A stretch of 64,000 nucleotides of DNA from Candidatus Enterococcus leclercqii (GTDB lineage Bacteria > Bacillota > Bacilli > Lactobacillales > Enterococcaceae): contig NZ_MAEH01000014.1 of NCBI RefSeq assembly GCF_009933135.1, forward strand, positions 1-64,000, given 5' to 3'. Positions 25,880 to 35,358 of this stretch are shown here, one piece after another. The notes beneath the pieces were generated by a model that did not search any database, was not told the origin of the DNA, and saw nothing but the letters and a program-made list of their open reading frames with translations. The stretch's first letter is position 1. Every line of letters starts with the position of its first letter. The translations under genes were made by a program, and so were the position numbers.

Positions 25880-26539
25880 ATGGATGAACTCAATTTAAAA
25901 AATGTACCTAAAGCAACGGCAAAACGACTGCCATTGTATTTGCGGTATCTTAATATGCTGCAAGATTCCGGTGTCACTCGGATAAAATCAAAAGAATTCA
26001 GCGAGATCACCCAAGTACCCTCTGCCACGATTCGGCGGGACTTTTCCCATCTGGGGGAATTAGGACGTAGTGGTTATGGTTATGATGTCAGCTATTTGAT
26101 TGAAGTATTTAACCGCATTTTGGATACCAATGAAGAAAAACGGATTGCTCTTGTAGGGTATGGAAATTTGGGTAAGGCGTTAGCTAATAATAATTTTCGC
26201 CGCAACTCCAATTTAAATATTGTTGCAATTTTTGATAACAACCCTGAGTTGGTAGGGACCGAAGTAGATGGGCATTATGTGTATCCCATCGAAGCCCTGC
26301 AAGAAAAAGTGGCGCAAGAGTGCATCACAGTAGCCATTTCAACTGTACCCAGCCAGTTTTCCCAAAGTGCGATTAATCAGATTGTGGCTGCCGGCATTAC
26401 CGCAATCTTGAATTTTGCGCCAGACCGGGTGGATGTTCCCCAAAATGTCCATGTCCAATACATTGATTTGACAACTGAACTGCAGACCTTGATTTTCTTC
26501 GATCAAAATTATCAGAGCAAGATGGCGGAAAAAGTCTGA
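25880..26539 (+). CDS. rex: Redox-sensing transcriptional repressor Rex
   Basis: A 219-residue NADH/NAD+ sensor. The N-terminal winged helix (about 1-75) contains P-S-A-T-I-R-R-D-F-S-H-L-G, and the Rossmann domain carries G-Y-G-N-L-G (93-98). A swapped C-terminal helix ends the chain. When NADH rises Rex leaves its operators and fermentative genes are expressed. The ATG at 25880 has AGGAG 9 nt upstream, better than the GTG opening the frame at 25850. It stands upstream of the T-box valS unit, which has its own promoter. Confidence 0.96.
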   Translation: MDELNLKNVPKATAKRLPLYLRYLNMLQDSGVTRIKSKEFSEITQVPSATIRRDFSHLGELGRSGYGYDVSYLIEVFNRILDTNEEKRIALVGYGNLGKALANNNFRRNSNLNIVAIFDNNPELVGTEVDGHYVYPIEALQEKVAQECITVAISTVPSQFSQSAINQIVAAGITAILNFAPDRVDVPQNVHVQYIDLTTELQTLIFFDQNYQSKMAEKV

Positions 26540-26547
26540 GACGCGGT

Positions 26548-26576
26548 TTGACTTTCAGAAAGTTCCATTGTAGAAT
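26548..26576 (+). promoter_or_regulatory. Promoter of the T-box-valS unit
   Basis: TTGACT, 17 bp, TAGAAT, beginning 9 bp after the rex stop codon. Confidence 0.85.
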
Positions 26577-26582
26577 GACCTC

Positions 26583-26834
26583 AGACATGGAACAAGAGGA
26601 GTAACCGCAACTTTGCTGCTTCAGAGATGGGATTCAAGGCTGAGAAATCCCTGCGGCAAGACGGTGAAGGTAGCTTGGGAGTCATCATTTCTGAAGAATG
26701 CTTTTTTGCGAAGTAGGAAGTGACGTTTTGTGCCCGTTAACGCACGTCAAAGTGGCAGAGAAATTTCTCTGCAAATTAGGTGGTACCGCGCATTCGCGCC
26801 CTAAGATGATTCGTCATCTTAGGGCGCTTTTTTT
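26583..26834 (+). ncRNA. T-box leader, valine-specific
   Basis: The T-box sequence AGGTGGTACCGCG is at 26778-26790. It is followed by the terminator GCGCCCTAAGATGA / TCATCTTAGGGCGC (26796-26827) and a T run. Within stem I, GTC followed by A (26681-26683) is the best specifier candidate, a valine codon, in agreement with valS downstream. Uncharged tRNA-Val would stabilise the antiterminator and allow valS transcription. Confidence 0.93.
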
Positions 26835-26906
26835 ATTTGCCGACCGCCTGCCCACGCTCGTCAGCGTGTAACCCCTTGATTCCAACTAAGAAACGGAGGA
26901 ACTGTT

Positions 26907-29546
26907 ATGACTGAAAATTTGTCGACAAAGTACAATCCCCAGGAAGTAGAAGCTGGCCGTTACCAAAACTGGCTGGACCAGGATCTGTTCAAACCCAGCG
27001 GTGACCAAAATGCCGAACCCTATTCCATCGTAATTCCACCGCCAAATGTTACCGGTAAACTTCATTTGGGCCATGCGTGGGATACCACCCTGCAAGATAT
27101 GATTATCCGTCAAAAACGGATGCAAGGCTTTGATACCCTCTGGCTGCCGGGAATGGACCATGCCGGGATCGCTACCCAAGCCAAAGTAGAAGAAAAGCTG
27201 CGAGAACAAGGAGTTTCTCGCTACGATCTGGGACGAGAAAAATTCGTTGAACAAGTTTGGGACTGGAAAGAAGAATATGCCGGTCATATCCGGGAACAAT
27301 GGGCGAAAATGGGCCTGTCGTTGGATTACAGCCGCGAGCGCTTTACGCTGGATGATGGGTTGTCCGAAGCAGTCCGCAAAGTTTTTGTAGGCCTGTATGA
27401 AAAAGACTTGATCTACCGTGGCGAATATATCATTAACTGGGATCCACAAGCGCGGACTGCCCTTTCTGATATCGAGGTTATCCACAAAGATGTCGAAGGC
27501 GCTTTTTATCACATGACCTATCCGTTGGCCGATGGTAGCGGGGTGGTTGAGATTGCTACGACTCGTCCTGAAACTATGTTAGGAGATACGGCAGTTGCGG
27601 TACATCCAGCCGATGAACGCTACCAAGAGTTGATTGGGAAAAACGTCATCTTGCCATTGGTAGACAAAGAGATTCCAATTATTGCTGATGAATATGTGGA
27701 CATGGACTTTGGAACCGGGGTTGTGAAGATTACGCCAGCCCATGACCCCAATGACTTTGAAGTGGGTAATCGCCACGACCTGCCACGGGTCAACGTAATG
27801 AATGACGACGGTTCCATGAACGATCTGGCGGGTAAATATGCCGGCATGGATCGCTTTGCTGCTCGTAAATTGGTTGTCAAAGATCTGGAAGAAATTGGCC
27901 GTCTTGTGAAGATTGAAAAGATGACCCACAGTGTCGGTCATTCTGAACGAACCGGTGTGGTAGTGGAACCACGACTGTCTACTCAGTGGTTTGTCCGCAT
28001 GGAACCGCTGGCTAAAAAAGCCATGGCCAACCAGGAAACGGATAACAAAGTGGAATTCTTCCCACCTCGCTTCAATCAAACCTTCATGCAATGGATGGAA
28101 AATGTCCACGACTGGGTAATTTCTCGCCAACTGTGGTGGGGCCATCGAATTCCTGCCTGGTATAACAAGACCACCGGTGAAATGTACGTAGGGATGGAAG
28201 AGCCGGCTGATCCGGAAAATTGGGAACAAGATCCTGACGTGTTGGATACATGGTTCAGCTCGGCGCTGTGGCCGTTTTCAACAATGGGCTGGCCGGATGA
28301 AGAAGCCGCCGATTACAAACGCTATTTCCCTACCAATACTCTGGTCACAGGTTACGACATCATTTTCTTCTGGGTAAGTCGAATGATTTTCCAAAGTCTG
28401 GAATTTACCGGCGAACGTCCGTTTGAGAATGTTTTGATGCACGGGTTGATTCGTGACGAACAAGGCCGGAAAATGAGTAAATCATTGGGCAACGGGATTG
28501 ATCCGATGGAAGTGATCGACAAATACGGCGCAGATGCCTTGCGTTGGTTCTTATCCAACGGCTCTGCACCAGGTCAAGATGTTCGTTTCAGCTACGAAAA
28601 AATGGATGCTGCATGGAACTTTATCAACAAGATCTGGAACGCTTCTCGTTTTGTTTTGATGAATGTCGAGGATCTCAGCTATGAAGAAATTGATCTCACT
28701 GGGCAAAAGACAGTGGCGGATCGCTGGATCTTGACCCGTCTTAATGAAACGGTGGCTAAAGTGACGGATTTGTTTGACCGCTTTGAATTTGGGGAAGCTG
28801 GTCGCCAATTGTACAACTTTATCTGGGACGATTTCTGTGACTGGTATATTGAAATGAGTAAGGAAATCTTGTACGGAGAAGATGAAGCGGCTAAGAAAAC
28901 CAACCAAAGTGTGTTGGTCTATACATTGGATCAGATCCTGCGATTGCTACATCCAATCATGCCATTTGTGACTGAAGAAATCTGGAGCAAGCTGCCACAT
29001 CAAGGCACATCCCTTGTAGTAGCAGATTACCCGGTAGTTCATCCGGAGTTTGATGATGAAAATGCGGTAAAAGGGATGGCGACACTGATTGAATTGATTC
29101 GCTCGGTTCGTAACATTCGGGCAGAAGTGAACACCCCGCTGTCCAAACCAATCACGTTATTGATCCAAACCGCTGATCCGGAAATCGACAAATTCTTAAT
29201 CGAAAACCAGAACTATATTGAACGCTTCTGTAATCCGGAAGAATTGGTTATCTCAGGCTCTCTAGAAGCGCCGGAACTTGCGATGTCCGCTGTTTTGACC
29301 GGCGCTACTATCTACTTGCCACTGGCGGGGTTGATCAACATTGAAGAAGAAATCACGCGTCTGGAAAAAGAATTGGACAAGTGGACCAAAGAAGTCAAAC
29401 GGGTTCAAGGAAAATTAGCTAACGAACGCTTTGTTGCCAATGCTCCGGAAGCGGTCGTGGCCGAAGAACGGGCCAAAGAAAAAGACTATTTGGAAAAACA
29501 ACAAGCAGTGACAGATCGGATTGCACAACTAAAAACAATCGGTTAA
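26907..29546 (+). CDS. valS: Valyl-tRNA synthetase
   Basis: An 879-residue class I synthetase. The HIGH-type motif is [13 protein letters not shown] near residue 45. An editing (CP1) domain follows in the first half, K-M-S-K-S lies near residue 525, and a coiled-coil C-terminal arm occupies about the last 65 residues. GGAGG is well placed before the ATG. Expression is controlled by the T-box leader. Repeat copy F lies just behind the stop codon. Confidence 0.97.
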   Translation: MTENLSTKYNPQEVEAGRYQNWLDQDLFKPSGDQNAEPYSIVIPPPNVTGKLHLGHAWDTTLQDMIIRQKRMQGFDTLWLPGMDHAGIATQAKVEEKLREQGVSRYDLGREKFVEQVWDWKEEYAGHIREQWAKMGLSLDYSRERFTLDDGLSEAVRKVFVGLYEKDLIYRGEYIINWDPQARTALSDIEVIHKDVEGAFYHMTYPLADGSGVVEIATTRPETMLGDTAVAVHPADERYQELIGKNVILPLVDKEIPIIADEYVDMDFGTGVVKITPAHDPNDFEVGNRHDLPRVNVMNDDGSMNDLAGKYAGMDRFAARKLVVKDLEEIGRLVKIEKMTHSVGHSERTGVVVEPRLSTQWFVRMEPLAKKAMANQETDNKVEFFPPRFNQTFMQWMENVHDWVISRQLWWGHRIPAWYNKTTGEMYVGMEEPADPENWEQDPDVLDTWFSSALWPFSTMGWPDEEAADYKRYFPTNTLVTGYDIIFFWVSRMIFQSLEFTGERPFENVLMHGLIRDEQGRKMSKSLGNGIDPMEVIDKYGADALRWFLSNGSAPGQDVRFSYEKMDAAWNFINKIWNASRFVLMNVEDLSYEEIDLTGQKTVADRWILTRLNETVAKVTDLFDRFEFGEAGRQLYNFIWDDFCDWYIEMSKEILYGEDEAAKKTNQSVLVYTLDQILRLLHPIMPFVTEEIWSKLPHQGTSLVVADYPVVHPEFDDENAVKGMATLIELIRSVRNIRAEVNTPLSKPITLLIQTADPEIDKFLIENQNYIERFCNPEELVISGSLEAPELAMSAVLTGATIYLPLAGLINIEEEITRLEKELDKWTKEVKRVQGKLANERFVANAPEAVVAEERAKEKDYLEKQQAVTDRIAQLKTIG

Positions 29547-29560
29547 TGAACTGTTAGAAA

Positions 29561-29679
29561 AAGGGTGAAGCACTAACAATCATCAAATCACCTGCTTCTG
29601 AACTGAATACGACAAATGTGAGCCAGTAAAAAACGGCTATCTTTCATTAAATTTGATTGGAGGATAGTCGTTTTTTTTT
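29561..29679 (+). repeat. Dispersed 3' repeat, copy F (after valS)
   Basis: Starts about 15 nt after the valS stop. Stem-loop 1 is GGTGA with TCACC; the core has TCACCTGCTTCTGAAC, then ACAAATGTGAGCC, matching copies A and B. The terminal hairpin is AAAAACGGCTATC with GATAGTCGTTTTT and a nine-T run. This copy is not at a convergent junction. Confidence 0.65.
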
Positions 29680-29925
29680 GCCGACAATTTAAAGCTGGAG
29701 GATGCTGGAGTTCATCGTTTTAAAATCAGCATTCTTTTACGCTGCTCTTTGCAGCGACGAGAGGATAGTGTGCTTTCTTTGGTCGTCACGAATGCTTGGT
29801 TGGTATTTGGCTCCTGCGTTTTGGGGTGCTGAGAATCGTAGCTTTCTTTCTTGAAATTTTTTTAATGAAATAGTGAAAAAAATACTCTAAAAGCAAAAAA
29901 TCAGACTATAGGCTGATTTTCGTCT

Positions 29926-29946
29926 ATACTATGTATTGTATAGTAT
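29926..29946 (+). promoter_or_regulatory. PadR-type operator/promoter before padR
   Basis: Perfect inverted repeat ATACTAT-N7-ATAGTAT, overlapping a -10 candidate TATACT (29925-29930). The leader to padR is about 90 nt. The rest of 29681-30027 has no gene; a hairpin AAATCAG/CTGATTT lies just upstream (about 29898-29919). Confidence 0.6.
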
Positions 29947-30027
29947 GAGTGTAAACAAGGTATAGGTTCAAATGGCTGCATCACCAGGGAAAATAATCAT
30001 AGCAAGAAAAAGAATGGAGGGGATCGG

Positions 30028-30348
30028 TTGGACAGTCAGTTGAAGCGCGGCTTGTTGGAATACTGTGTGTTGGCTTTTTTGCTGCAAGAGGATTCTTACG
30101 GCTATGAGATTGTTAAAAATATCAGTCCGATTATTCATATCAGTGAGTCCACCTTGTATCCCATTTTAAAACGTCTGGAAGCCCAAAAGTTAGTAACTAC
30201 CTACAAGCAGGAGTACAACGGGCGGCTGCGAAAATATTATCGTATCAGTAGCAAAGGGCGGGACAATCTGCGGATTTTTTATAAAGGAAAAGACAATGTT
30301 ATCGCAATCTATGAGTATATTGGGAGGAGTTTGAGGGAAAATGGATAG
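30028..30348 (+). CDS. PadR family transcriptional regulator
   Basis: A 106-residue winged-helix repressor of the short PadR-s2 type: L-K-R-G-L-L-E-Y-C-V-L-A-F-L, then S-Y-G-Y-E-I, the recognition helix E-S-T-L-Y-P-I-L-K-R-L-E, and the wing with G-R-L-R-K-Y-Y. The start is a TTG preceded by GGAGGGG. It overlaps the DUF1700 gene by 8 bp, a pairing widely seen, and probably controls its own operon via the inverted repeat at 29926-29946. Confidence 0.92.
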   Translation: MDSQLKRGLLEYCVLAFLLQEDSYGYEIVKNISPIIHISESTLYPILKRLEAQKLVTTYKQEYNGRLRKYYRISSKGRDNLRIFYKGKDNVIAIYEYIGRSLRENG

Positions 30349-30940
30349 AAAACAGTTCTTGGCAGCGTTGATGATGTATTTGCCGGCGGGGATAAATGAT
30401 ATTGAAAAATCAGAGTTTCTCGATTATTACGATGAAATGATTCGGGAGTTTGTGGCGGATGGCTATACAGAAGAAGAAGCGACTGCCATGGTAGGAGATC
30501 CTGAAGAAATTGTTGCCAATGGGGAATTTTCAAAGGCTTATATGAAGGACAATGCCGCATCAAAAGGCCGGATCAATCTGGGAATTCTTTTACTTTTGGT
30601 TTTGGGCTTTCCGCTGTGGGGGAGCATATTGTTAGCCGCAGTTTGTCTGCTGCTTTCAGGTTATATTTTGTTATGGACGCCGCTAATCGTGACAGGTAGT
30701 TTCACAGTTGCCGGGCTTTTGGGCGGGCTGGCTTCCATGTTATTGAGTCTAGTGGCGGTACAAGATGGTCTGGCAGTTGCACTGATGCAATTTGGCAGTG
30801 GTATGGTGCTGGTGGGCATTGGTTTGATTTGCGGAGTACTGACTGTCAAATGCAGCGGTTGGATTTTGGCAGTTAGCAAACGAAAAACAATGGCAATTTG
30901 GAATGGGTTGCAAAAGGGGGTCACCAGGTATGGCTACTAA
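30341..30940 (+). CDS. DUF1700 (HAAS-domain) membrane protein
   Basis: A 199-residue protein. The N-terminal 65 residues form the helical HAAS domain (L-P-A-G-I-N-D-I-E-K-S-E-F-L-D-Y-Y-D-E-M-I-R, then G-D-P-E-E-I-V), and about four membrane segments follow (80-175). Members occur with PadR regulators and DUF4097 adhesin-like proteins and are thought to act in envelope stress; the exact role is unknown. It is translationally coupled to padR and to the 49-residue frame downstream. Confidence 0.88.
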   Translation: MDRKQFLAALMMYLPAGINDIEKSEFLDYYDEMIREFVADGYTEEEATAMVGDPEEIVANGEFSKAYMKDNAASKGRINLGILLLLVLGFPLWGSILLAAVCLLLSGYILLWTPLIVTGSFTVAGLLGGLASMLLSLVAVQDGLAVALMQFGSGMVLVGIGLICGVLTVKCSGWILAVSKRKTMAIWNGLQKGVTRYGY

Positions 30941-31079
30941 GAAAATTTTGCAGATTGGCGGCGCGTTTATTTTGATTGGGCTGGTGCTGATGATTGGCGC
31001 TGTGTTGCTGGTGGGTGGTGACTTGAATCCCCTGATCTCCGGAGAATGGCATTGGTACCGCACCATTCATTTCGGCTGA
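30930..31079 (+). CDS. 49-residue membrane protein, possible DUF4097 remnant
   Basis: A short frame starting inside the 3' end of the DUF1700 gene (11-bp overlap). It has a basic start, one membrane helix (about 8-30) and the tail D-L-N-P-L-I-S-G-E-W-H-W-Y. In related operons this place holds a DUF4097 protein of about 250-300 residues that begins with a similar helix. This could be a natural small protein or a truncated relic; a terminator follows 60 nt later, so nothing longer remains. Confidence 0.55.
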   Translation: MATKKILQIGGAFILIGLVLMIGAVLLVGGDLNPLISGEWHWYRTIHFG

Positions 31080-31140
31080 TTCGCAGGGGTGTTGAAAGAA
31101 TTGTCATGGTTTTGTCAAGCTAATGTTCCAGAATAGCCTT

Positions 31141-31193
31141 AAAACCCGCAGAGGTCTGTTTTAGAGCAGCAATCTGCGGGTTTATTGTTTTTT
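31141..31193 (+). terminator. Terminator of the padR operon
   Basis: Arms AAACCCGCAGA / TCTGCGGGTTT and T-rich tail. Confidence 0.88.
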
Positions 31194-31255
31194 CAGATCA
31201 AACGCTCTTTTTGACGAATATTTTACCAGGACAGCGTTCCCACGAAAAACCGGAT

Positions 31256-31284
31256 AAGACAGGGGTTCAGGCTTTTGTTATAAT
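31256..31284 (+). promoter_or_regulatory. Promoter of folC
   Basis: AAGACA, 17 bp, TATAAT. The start point near 31291 gives a 60-nt leader. Confidence 0.55.
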
Positions 31285-31351
31285 GGGGATGTTCAGCAAT
31301 CAGGGCGACCCGTACGAGAAAGTCGGGTACGTAAAAATGAGGTGCGGGAAA

Positions 31352-32677
31352 ATGGTAAAAACAGGAAACGAAGCAATCGCATGGATCCACAGTCGGCTGC
31401 CTTTTGGCTCACGGCCGGGGCTGGAGCGGGTCAATGGACTTTTAGAACTTGTCGGCCATCCGGAAGACAAAGTTCCGACGATCCATATTGCCGGCACCAA
31501 TGGCAAGGGCTCGACAGTCAGCTATCTGCGGGAAATGCTGCAAGAAGCGGGAATTACAGTGGGGACATACACGTCGCCTTATATCGAAGCCTTCAATGAA
31601 CGAATCGCAATTGATGGCAAACATATCTCTGATGAGGAACTGGTAACGCTGGTGAATAAGTATCAGCCACTTGTCGCTCAGTTAGATGCCAAAGAAGAAG
31701 TCAAAGGAATCACCGAGTTTGAAACACTAACGGCCATGGCGCTGGACTACTTTTTGGAAAAAGAGGTGGATGTGGCAATTATCGAAGTTGGCCTTGGTGG
31801 CTTGTTGGATTCTACAAATGTAGTGAAGCCATTGCTGTGTGGAATTACCACTATTGGGATGGATCACACGGAAATCTTAGGGGACACGTTAGAGGCTATC
31901 GCTTACCAAAAAGCAGGAATCATCAAACCAGGTATTCCGGTGGTGACTGGGAACATTCCCGTCAATGCCCTGCAAGTGATTCAACAAACCGCGGCTGAAA
32001 AGCGGGCACCGATTTATCGCTATGAAAAGGAATATCATGTCAACTATAAACACCCTGCTGATGAGTGGGGAGAAGTGTTCGATTTTCTCAATGAGCGAGG
32101 CAAACTCACGAATTTGAAAACGGCTCTCATCGGTCGCCACCAACCAGAGAATGCCGGTATGGCTATCCAGTTGTTCGAATGCTACTGCCAAATCAAAGGC
32201 ATTCCCATTGAGGAAAAAGCGATTCGTAACGGGTTGAAAGAGACCCACTGGCCAGCTCGAATGGAGCGTCTTAGTAAAGAACCGCTGATTTTGCTGGACG
32301 GAGCCCACAACACACATGCAATGCGCCGCCTCGTGGAAACGATGAAAAAAGAATTCAAGGAGTATAAGGTCAGCATTTTATTTTCGGCATTGTCTACTAA
32401 AAATGTCGATGAGATGTTGGCGCTGCTTCTAGAAATTCCCAATGCTAAGATTTATGTGACTACCTTTGATTATCCTAAGGCACTGGAGCTAGATGACAAG
32501 TTTGAAAATACTGCGGACAAGCGTGTGACCATTGTTTCGTTGTGGCAGTTTGGCTTGGGAGAAATCTTAGAGAAAATGACCGATGAAGACCTGCTGCTAG
32601 TGACTGGTTCATTGTACTTTGTCTCAGATGTTCGCTCACTACTGCTGGAGATGGGAGGAGACGGACATGCAGACTAA
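31352..32677 (+). CDS. folC: Folylpolyglutamate synthase/dihydrofolate synthase
   Basis: A 441-residue Mur-ligase-like enzyme adding glutamate to dihydropteroate and folates. The ATP loop G-T-N-G-K-G-S is at 48-54, the central E-V-G-L-G-G and H-T-E-I-L-G blocks follow, and D-G-A-H-N opens the C-terminal domain. I start at the ATG with AGGTG 7 nt upstream; the frame's opening at 31211 lies before the promoter. It is apart from the folB-folP cluster at 59-62 kb and overlaps the next gene by 11 bp. Confidence 0.93.
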   Translation: MVKTGNEAIAWIHSRLPFGSRPGLERVNGLLELVGHPEDKVPTIHIAGTNGKGSTVSYLREMLQEAGITVGTYTSPYIEAFNERIAIDGKHISDEELVTLVNKYQPLVAQLDAKEEVKGITEFETLTAMALDYFLEKEVDVAIIEVGLGGLLDSTNVVKPLLCGITTIGMDHTEILGDTLEAIAYQKAGIIKPGIPVVTGNIPVNALQVIQQTAAEKRAPIYRYEKEYHVNYKHPADEWGEVFDFLNERGKLTNLKTALIGRHQPENAGMAIQLFECYCQIKGIPIEEKAIRNGLKETHWPARMERLSKEPLILLDGAHNTHAMRRLVETMKKEFKEYKVSILFSALSTKNVDEMLALLLEIPNAKIYVTTFDYPKALELDDKFENTADKRVTIVSLWQFGLGEILEKMTDEDLLLVTGSLYFVSDVRSLLLEMGGDGHAD

Positions 32678-33329
32678 AGGAATCATTTTTGATATGGATG
32701 GGTTGATTTTTGACACGGAGGCACTGGTGTATAAAAGCAGTCAGCAAGCTGCCGATTCATTGGCAATGGCTTACGACAAACAAACGTATCTTCGCTATTT
32801 GGGAATCAGTGATGAAGAGTTCGTGGAAAAGATTCACGCAGACTTTGATGAACAGTACGGTGCTGAAACCATCAGTGAATTTGTTCGGCGGGCCTACGCC
32901 AATTCTGAAGCCATGTTTTCAGCTGGTTTGGTGGAATTGAAACCAGGGGTAAGAGAACTGTTGGCCTATCTGGATGAACAAGGAATCACCCGCATCCTCG
33001 CTTCTAGCAACAATCGACCAGCGATTAACCGCTTATTGGCGCAGGCTGAGTTGGCAGAGGAGTTTCCTGTTGTTGTCTCGGCAAATGATGTGAGCCGGGC
33101 CAAGCCTGATCCGGAAATTTTCTTATTGGCAGCTGAAAAATTGGCTTTGCCCAAAGAAAATCTGTTGGTACTGGAAGACTCCAAACACGGCGTCAATGCG
33201 GCATTTGCTGCTGATATTCCGGTGATCATGGTACCGGATCTTTTGGGTCCAGATGATGCACTGACTGCTAAAACTGCGGCAGTACTGCCGGATCTTTTGG
33301 CGGTACGAGACTGGCTCAAACACAACTGA
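32667..33329 (+). CDS. HAD superfamily phosphatase, beta-phosphoglucomutase-like
   Basis: A 220-residue HAD hydrolase with D-M-D-G-L at residues 9-13 (Asp9 nucleophile), an alpha-helical cap (about 16-90), S-S-N-N-R at motif II, K-P-D-P-E at motif III and L-E-D-S-K-H-G at motif IV. The D-x-D-G-L/S-S-N combination is the PgmB/GS1-type subgroup. GGGAGG precedes the ATG. It is coupled to folC by an 11-bp overlap; a metabolic link to folate is not evident. Confidence 0.87.
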   Translation: MQTKGIIFDMDGLIFDTEALVYKSSQQAADSLAMAYDKQTYLRYLGISDEEFVEKIHADFDEQYGAETISEFVRRAYANSEAMFSAGLVELKPGVRELLAYLDEQGITRILASSNNRPAINRLLAQAELAEEFPVVVSANDVSRAKPDPEIFLLAAEKLALPKENLLVLEDSKHGVNAAFAADIPVIMVPDLLGPDDALTAKTAAVLPDLLAVRDWLKHN

Positions 33330-33365
33330 AATTAGGACTCTTTTGCGTATGTTCTTTTGAAGAGA

Positions 33366-33392
33366 CTGCACTGCTGTGGCGGTTTTTTTCAA
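33366..33392 (+). terminator. Weak terminator after HAD phosphatase
   Basis: Short stem ACTGC / GCGGT with seven T; another complementary pair, CAGCTG / CAGCTG, lies just beyond. Efficiency uncertain. Confidence 0.4.
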
Positions 33393-33448
33393 CAGCTGTC
33401 GGTGAAAAAAACGGCAGCTGCCATTCCTGCGCAAAGGAGTTTTTTTGT

Positions 33449-34135
33449 ATGACTCAAGGATTTCAAACAATCCCTAAAAGCAGCCGTCCTCGGGAACGAC
33501 TGCTGACATATGGTGCAGAAAGCCTGTCGGATCAGGAACTTCTGGCAATCTTACTGCGTACAGGCACACCGCAGTTAAATGTAATGGAGTTAGCTGCCCA
33601 AGTTTTGTCTGAGTTTCCTTCGTTATTTGATCTGAAGCTGGCCAGCCTGGCTGAGTTGCAACGGATCAATGGTGTGGGTCAAGTCAAAGCGTTAGAACTT
33701 TTGGCCATGATTGAATTGGGCGGGCGAATCCAAAAAGCCCTACAGCCGAAACTGGGACAAGTCCGCACCAGCATGGATCTGGCTTTCACGTTGATGGAAG
33801 ATATGAAAGACTACCAGCAAGAACACCTGTTGTGTCTTTATTTGAATACTAAAAACGAAATCATTAAAAAAGAGACCCTCTTCATCGGTTCCCTTAATCA
33901 ATCTGTCGCTCATCCGCGAGAGATCTTTCGTGGCGCGGTTCGGGTGTCAGCGGCTCATCTGATTGCTGTCCACAATCACCCCAGTGGCAATCCCGCACCA
34001 AGTGAGAATGATCTGCAATTTACACGGCGTTTGAAAGCTTGTGGCGAGATGATGGGAATCGAATTGCTGGATCACCTCATCATCGGTCATGACAGCTATG
34101 TCAGTCTGCGGGAAGAAGGTCTTTGGGAGAAGTAA
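33449..34135 (+). CDS. radC: RadC family JAB-domain protein
   Basis: A 228-residue protein: an N-terminal helix-hairpin-helix part (L-x-R-I-N-G-V-G-Q-V-K-A, about 68-80) and a C-terminal JAB1/MPN+ metalloprotease-like domain with the metal motif H-N-H-P-S-G-N-P-x-P-S-x-x-D. Despite the name, a DNA repair role is doubtful; the JAB site suggests a zinc hydrolase. AAAGGAG stands before the ATG. Confidence 0.94.
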   Translation: MTQGFQTIPKSSRPRERLLTYGAESLSDQELLAILLRTGTPQLNVMELAAQVLSEFPSLFDLKLASLAELQRINGVGQVKALELLAMIELGGRIQKALQPKLGQVRTSMDLAFTLMEDMKDYQQEHLLCLYLNTKNEIIKKETLFIGSLNQSVAHPREIFRGAVRVSAAHLIAVHNHPSGNPAPSENDLQFTRRLKACGEMMGIELLDHLIIGHDSYVSLREEGLWEK

Positions 34136-34218
34136 AGGTATTTTTTCTCATTTATTAACTGTTATTGTCAGACCCGAACGTTTGCGCTAGAAATCATATG
34201 GGAAAGAATACCACAGGC

Positions 34219-34373
34219 TTGCAAATATCTAATGAGACGTGTAGAATGAGTATGTAATTTTGTTTGCTCCATAGAAGTGCTTAACACCTGTTAACGTTAT
34301 ACCTCTATCGTATGCAAGGCAATGTTACACTAAATTTTATTTGTGCTGATGCACGAGAGAGGATGTATTTAAC
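34219..34373 (+). promoter_or_regulatory. cspA promoter and long 5' leader
   Basis: TTGCAA (34219-34224), 17 bp, TAGAAT (34242-34247). The start near 34254 leaves about 120 nt untranslated before the ATG, typical of cold-shock genes whose leader refolds at low temperature. AGAGAGG lies upstream of the ATG. Confidence 0.75.
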
Positions 34374-34574
34374 ATGGAACACGGAACAGTTAAATGGTTC
34401 AACGCAGAAAAAGGCTTCGGATTTATTTCACGTGAAGACGGCAGCGACGTATTCGTTCACTTCTCAGCTATCCAAGGCGACGGCTTCAAAACTTTGGAAG
34501 AAGGCCAAGCAGTATCTTTCGACGTTGAAGATTCAGACCGCGGCCCTCAAGCAACAAACGTTACAAAAGACTAA
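34374..34574 (+). CDS. cspA: Cold-shock protein, CspA family
   Basis: A 66-residue OB-fold nucleic-acid chaperone. Both RNA-binding motifs are intact: K-G-F-G-F-I (RNP1, about 13-18) and V-F-V-H-F (RNP2, about 26-30). Monocistronic with a strong promoter, long leader and its own terminator, as expected for an abundant cold-shock or growth-phase protein. Confidence 0.97.
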   Translation: MEHGTVKWFNAEKGFGFISREDGSDVFVHFSAIQGDGFKTLEEGQAVSFDVEDSDRGPQATNVTKD

Positions 34575-34588
34575 TATCTGACGAACGT

Positions 34589-34622
34589 ACCGGGCATCCT
34601 TCGAGGGTGTCCGGTTTTTTCT
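34589..34622 (+). terminator. Terminator of cspA
   Basis: Arms ACCGGGCATCC / GGGTGTCCGGT and T run. Confidence 0.9.
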
Positions 34623-34704
34623 TTGTTCTAAATTCCAGCAGCACCAAATTAAATGCCTGACAGAAGTGAGGTTTGCTATACTGGAAAAGAGAGGGAGTGG
34701 CAGC

Positions 34705-35358
34705 ATGTCCGTTTTGGAAGTACAGCAGATGAGTTATAAGTCAGGAGCAAATCAGATTCTCACAGAAATCAGTTTTGCTGTTTCACAAGGGGAATATCTG
34801 GCAATCTCGGGCCCGTCAGGAGGAGGCAAGAGCACGTTATTAAAAGTGATTGCCAGCTTATTGACACCGACCAGCGGCAAGATTTTATTTAAGGATAAAG
34901 ACCAGAACGAGTATCCGGTGACTGACTATCGCCGGCAGGTTTCTTATTGTTTTCAGCAGCCGACACTGTTTGGAAAGACTGTCCGCGACAATACCGAATT
35001 TCCTTTTACCATTCGCAATCAAGTTTTTTCGGAGGATAAAGTTCGTGAGCTGCTTCAATTGGTGGACTTGCCGGTGTCATTTCTGGATAAACCAATCATT
35101 GAACTTTCCGGTGGAGAACGGCAACGAGTGGCGCTGATTCGCAATCTGATGTTTTTGCCGGAGATTCTGCTTTTAGATGAGGTAACAGTAGGCCTGGATG
35201 AAGAAAGTAAAGGTATCGTCCAAGCGCTGGTGCAAAACGTGCACAAACAGGGCGTGACTATCCTGCAGGTTAGTCATGATGAAGAGGATCTGCAACAGGC
35301 AGCTCGGGTTTTGAAAATGGAAGGGGGACATTTGAAGGATGAATCAATTGGCCGTTAA
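34705..35358 (+). CDS. fetA: ABC ATPase of FetAB-type iron exporter
   Basis: A 217-residue ATPase with Walker A G-P-S-G-G-G-K-S-T (about 34-42), signature L-S-G-G-E-R-Q-R-V and Walker B I-L-L-L-D-E-V. The Val after D-E is typical of the YbbL/FetA group. The ATG at 34705 has GGGAG upstream. Its 3' end overlaps the permease gene by 20 bp. In E. coli the FetAB pair raises resistance to oxidative stress by exporting iron; the same role is assumed here by homology. Confidence 0.85.
   Translation: MSVLEVQQMSYKSGANQILTEISFAVSQGEYLAISGPSGGGKSTLLKVIASLLTPTSGKILFKDKDQNEYPVTDYRRQVSYCFQQPTLFGKTVRDNTEFPFTIRNQVFSEDKVRELLQLVDLPVSFLDKPIIELSGGERQRVALIRNLMFLPEILLLDEVTVGLDEESKGIVQALVQNVHKQGVTILQVSHDEEDLQQAARVLKMEGGHLKDESIGR

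Noticed and set aside
25715-25880. Full Rex operator before rex
   Set aside because: Only half sites (TTTGTGAA, TTTCACAA) are present at unsuitable spacing; no TTGTGAA-N4-TTCACAA palindrome.
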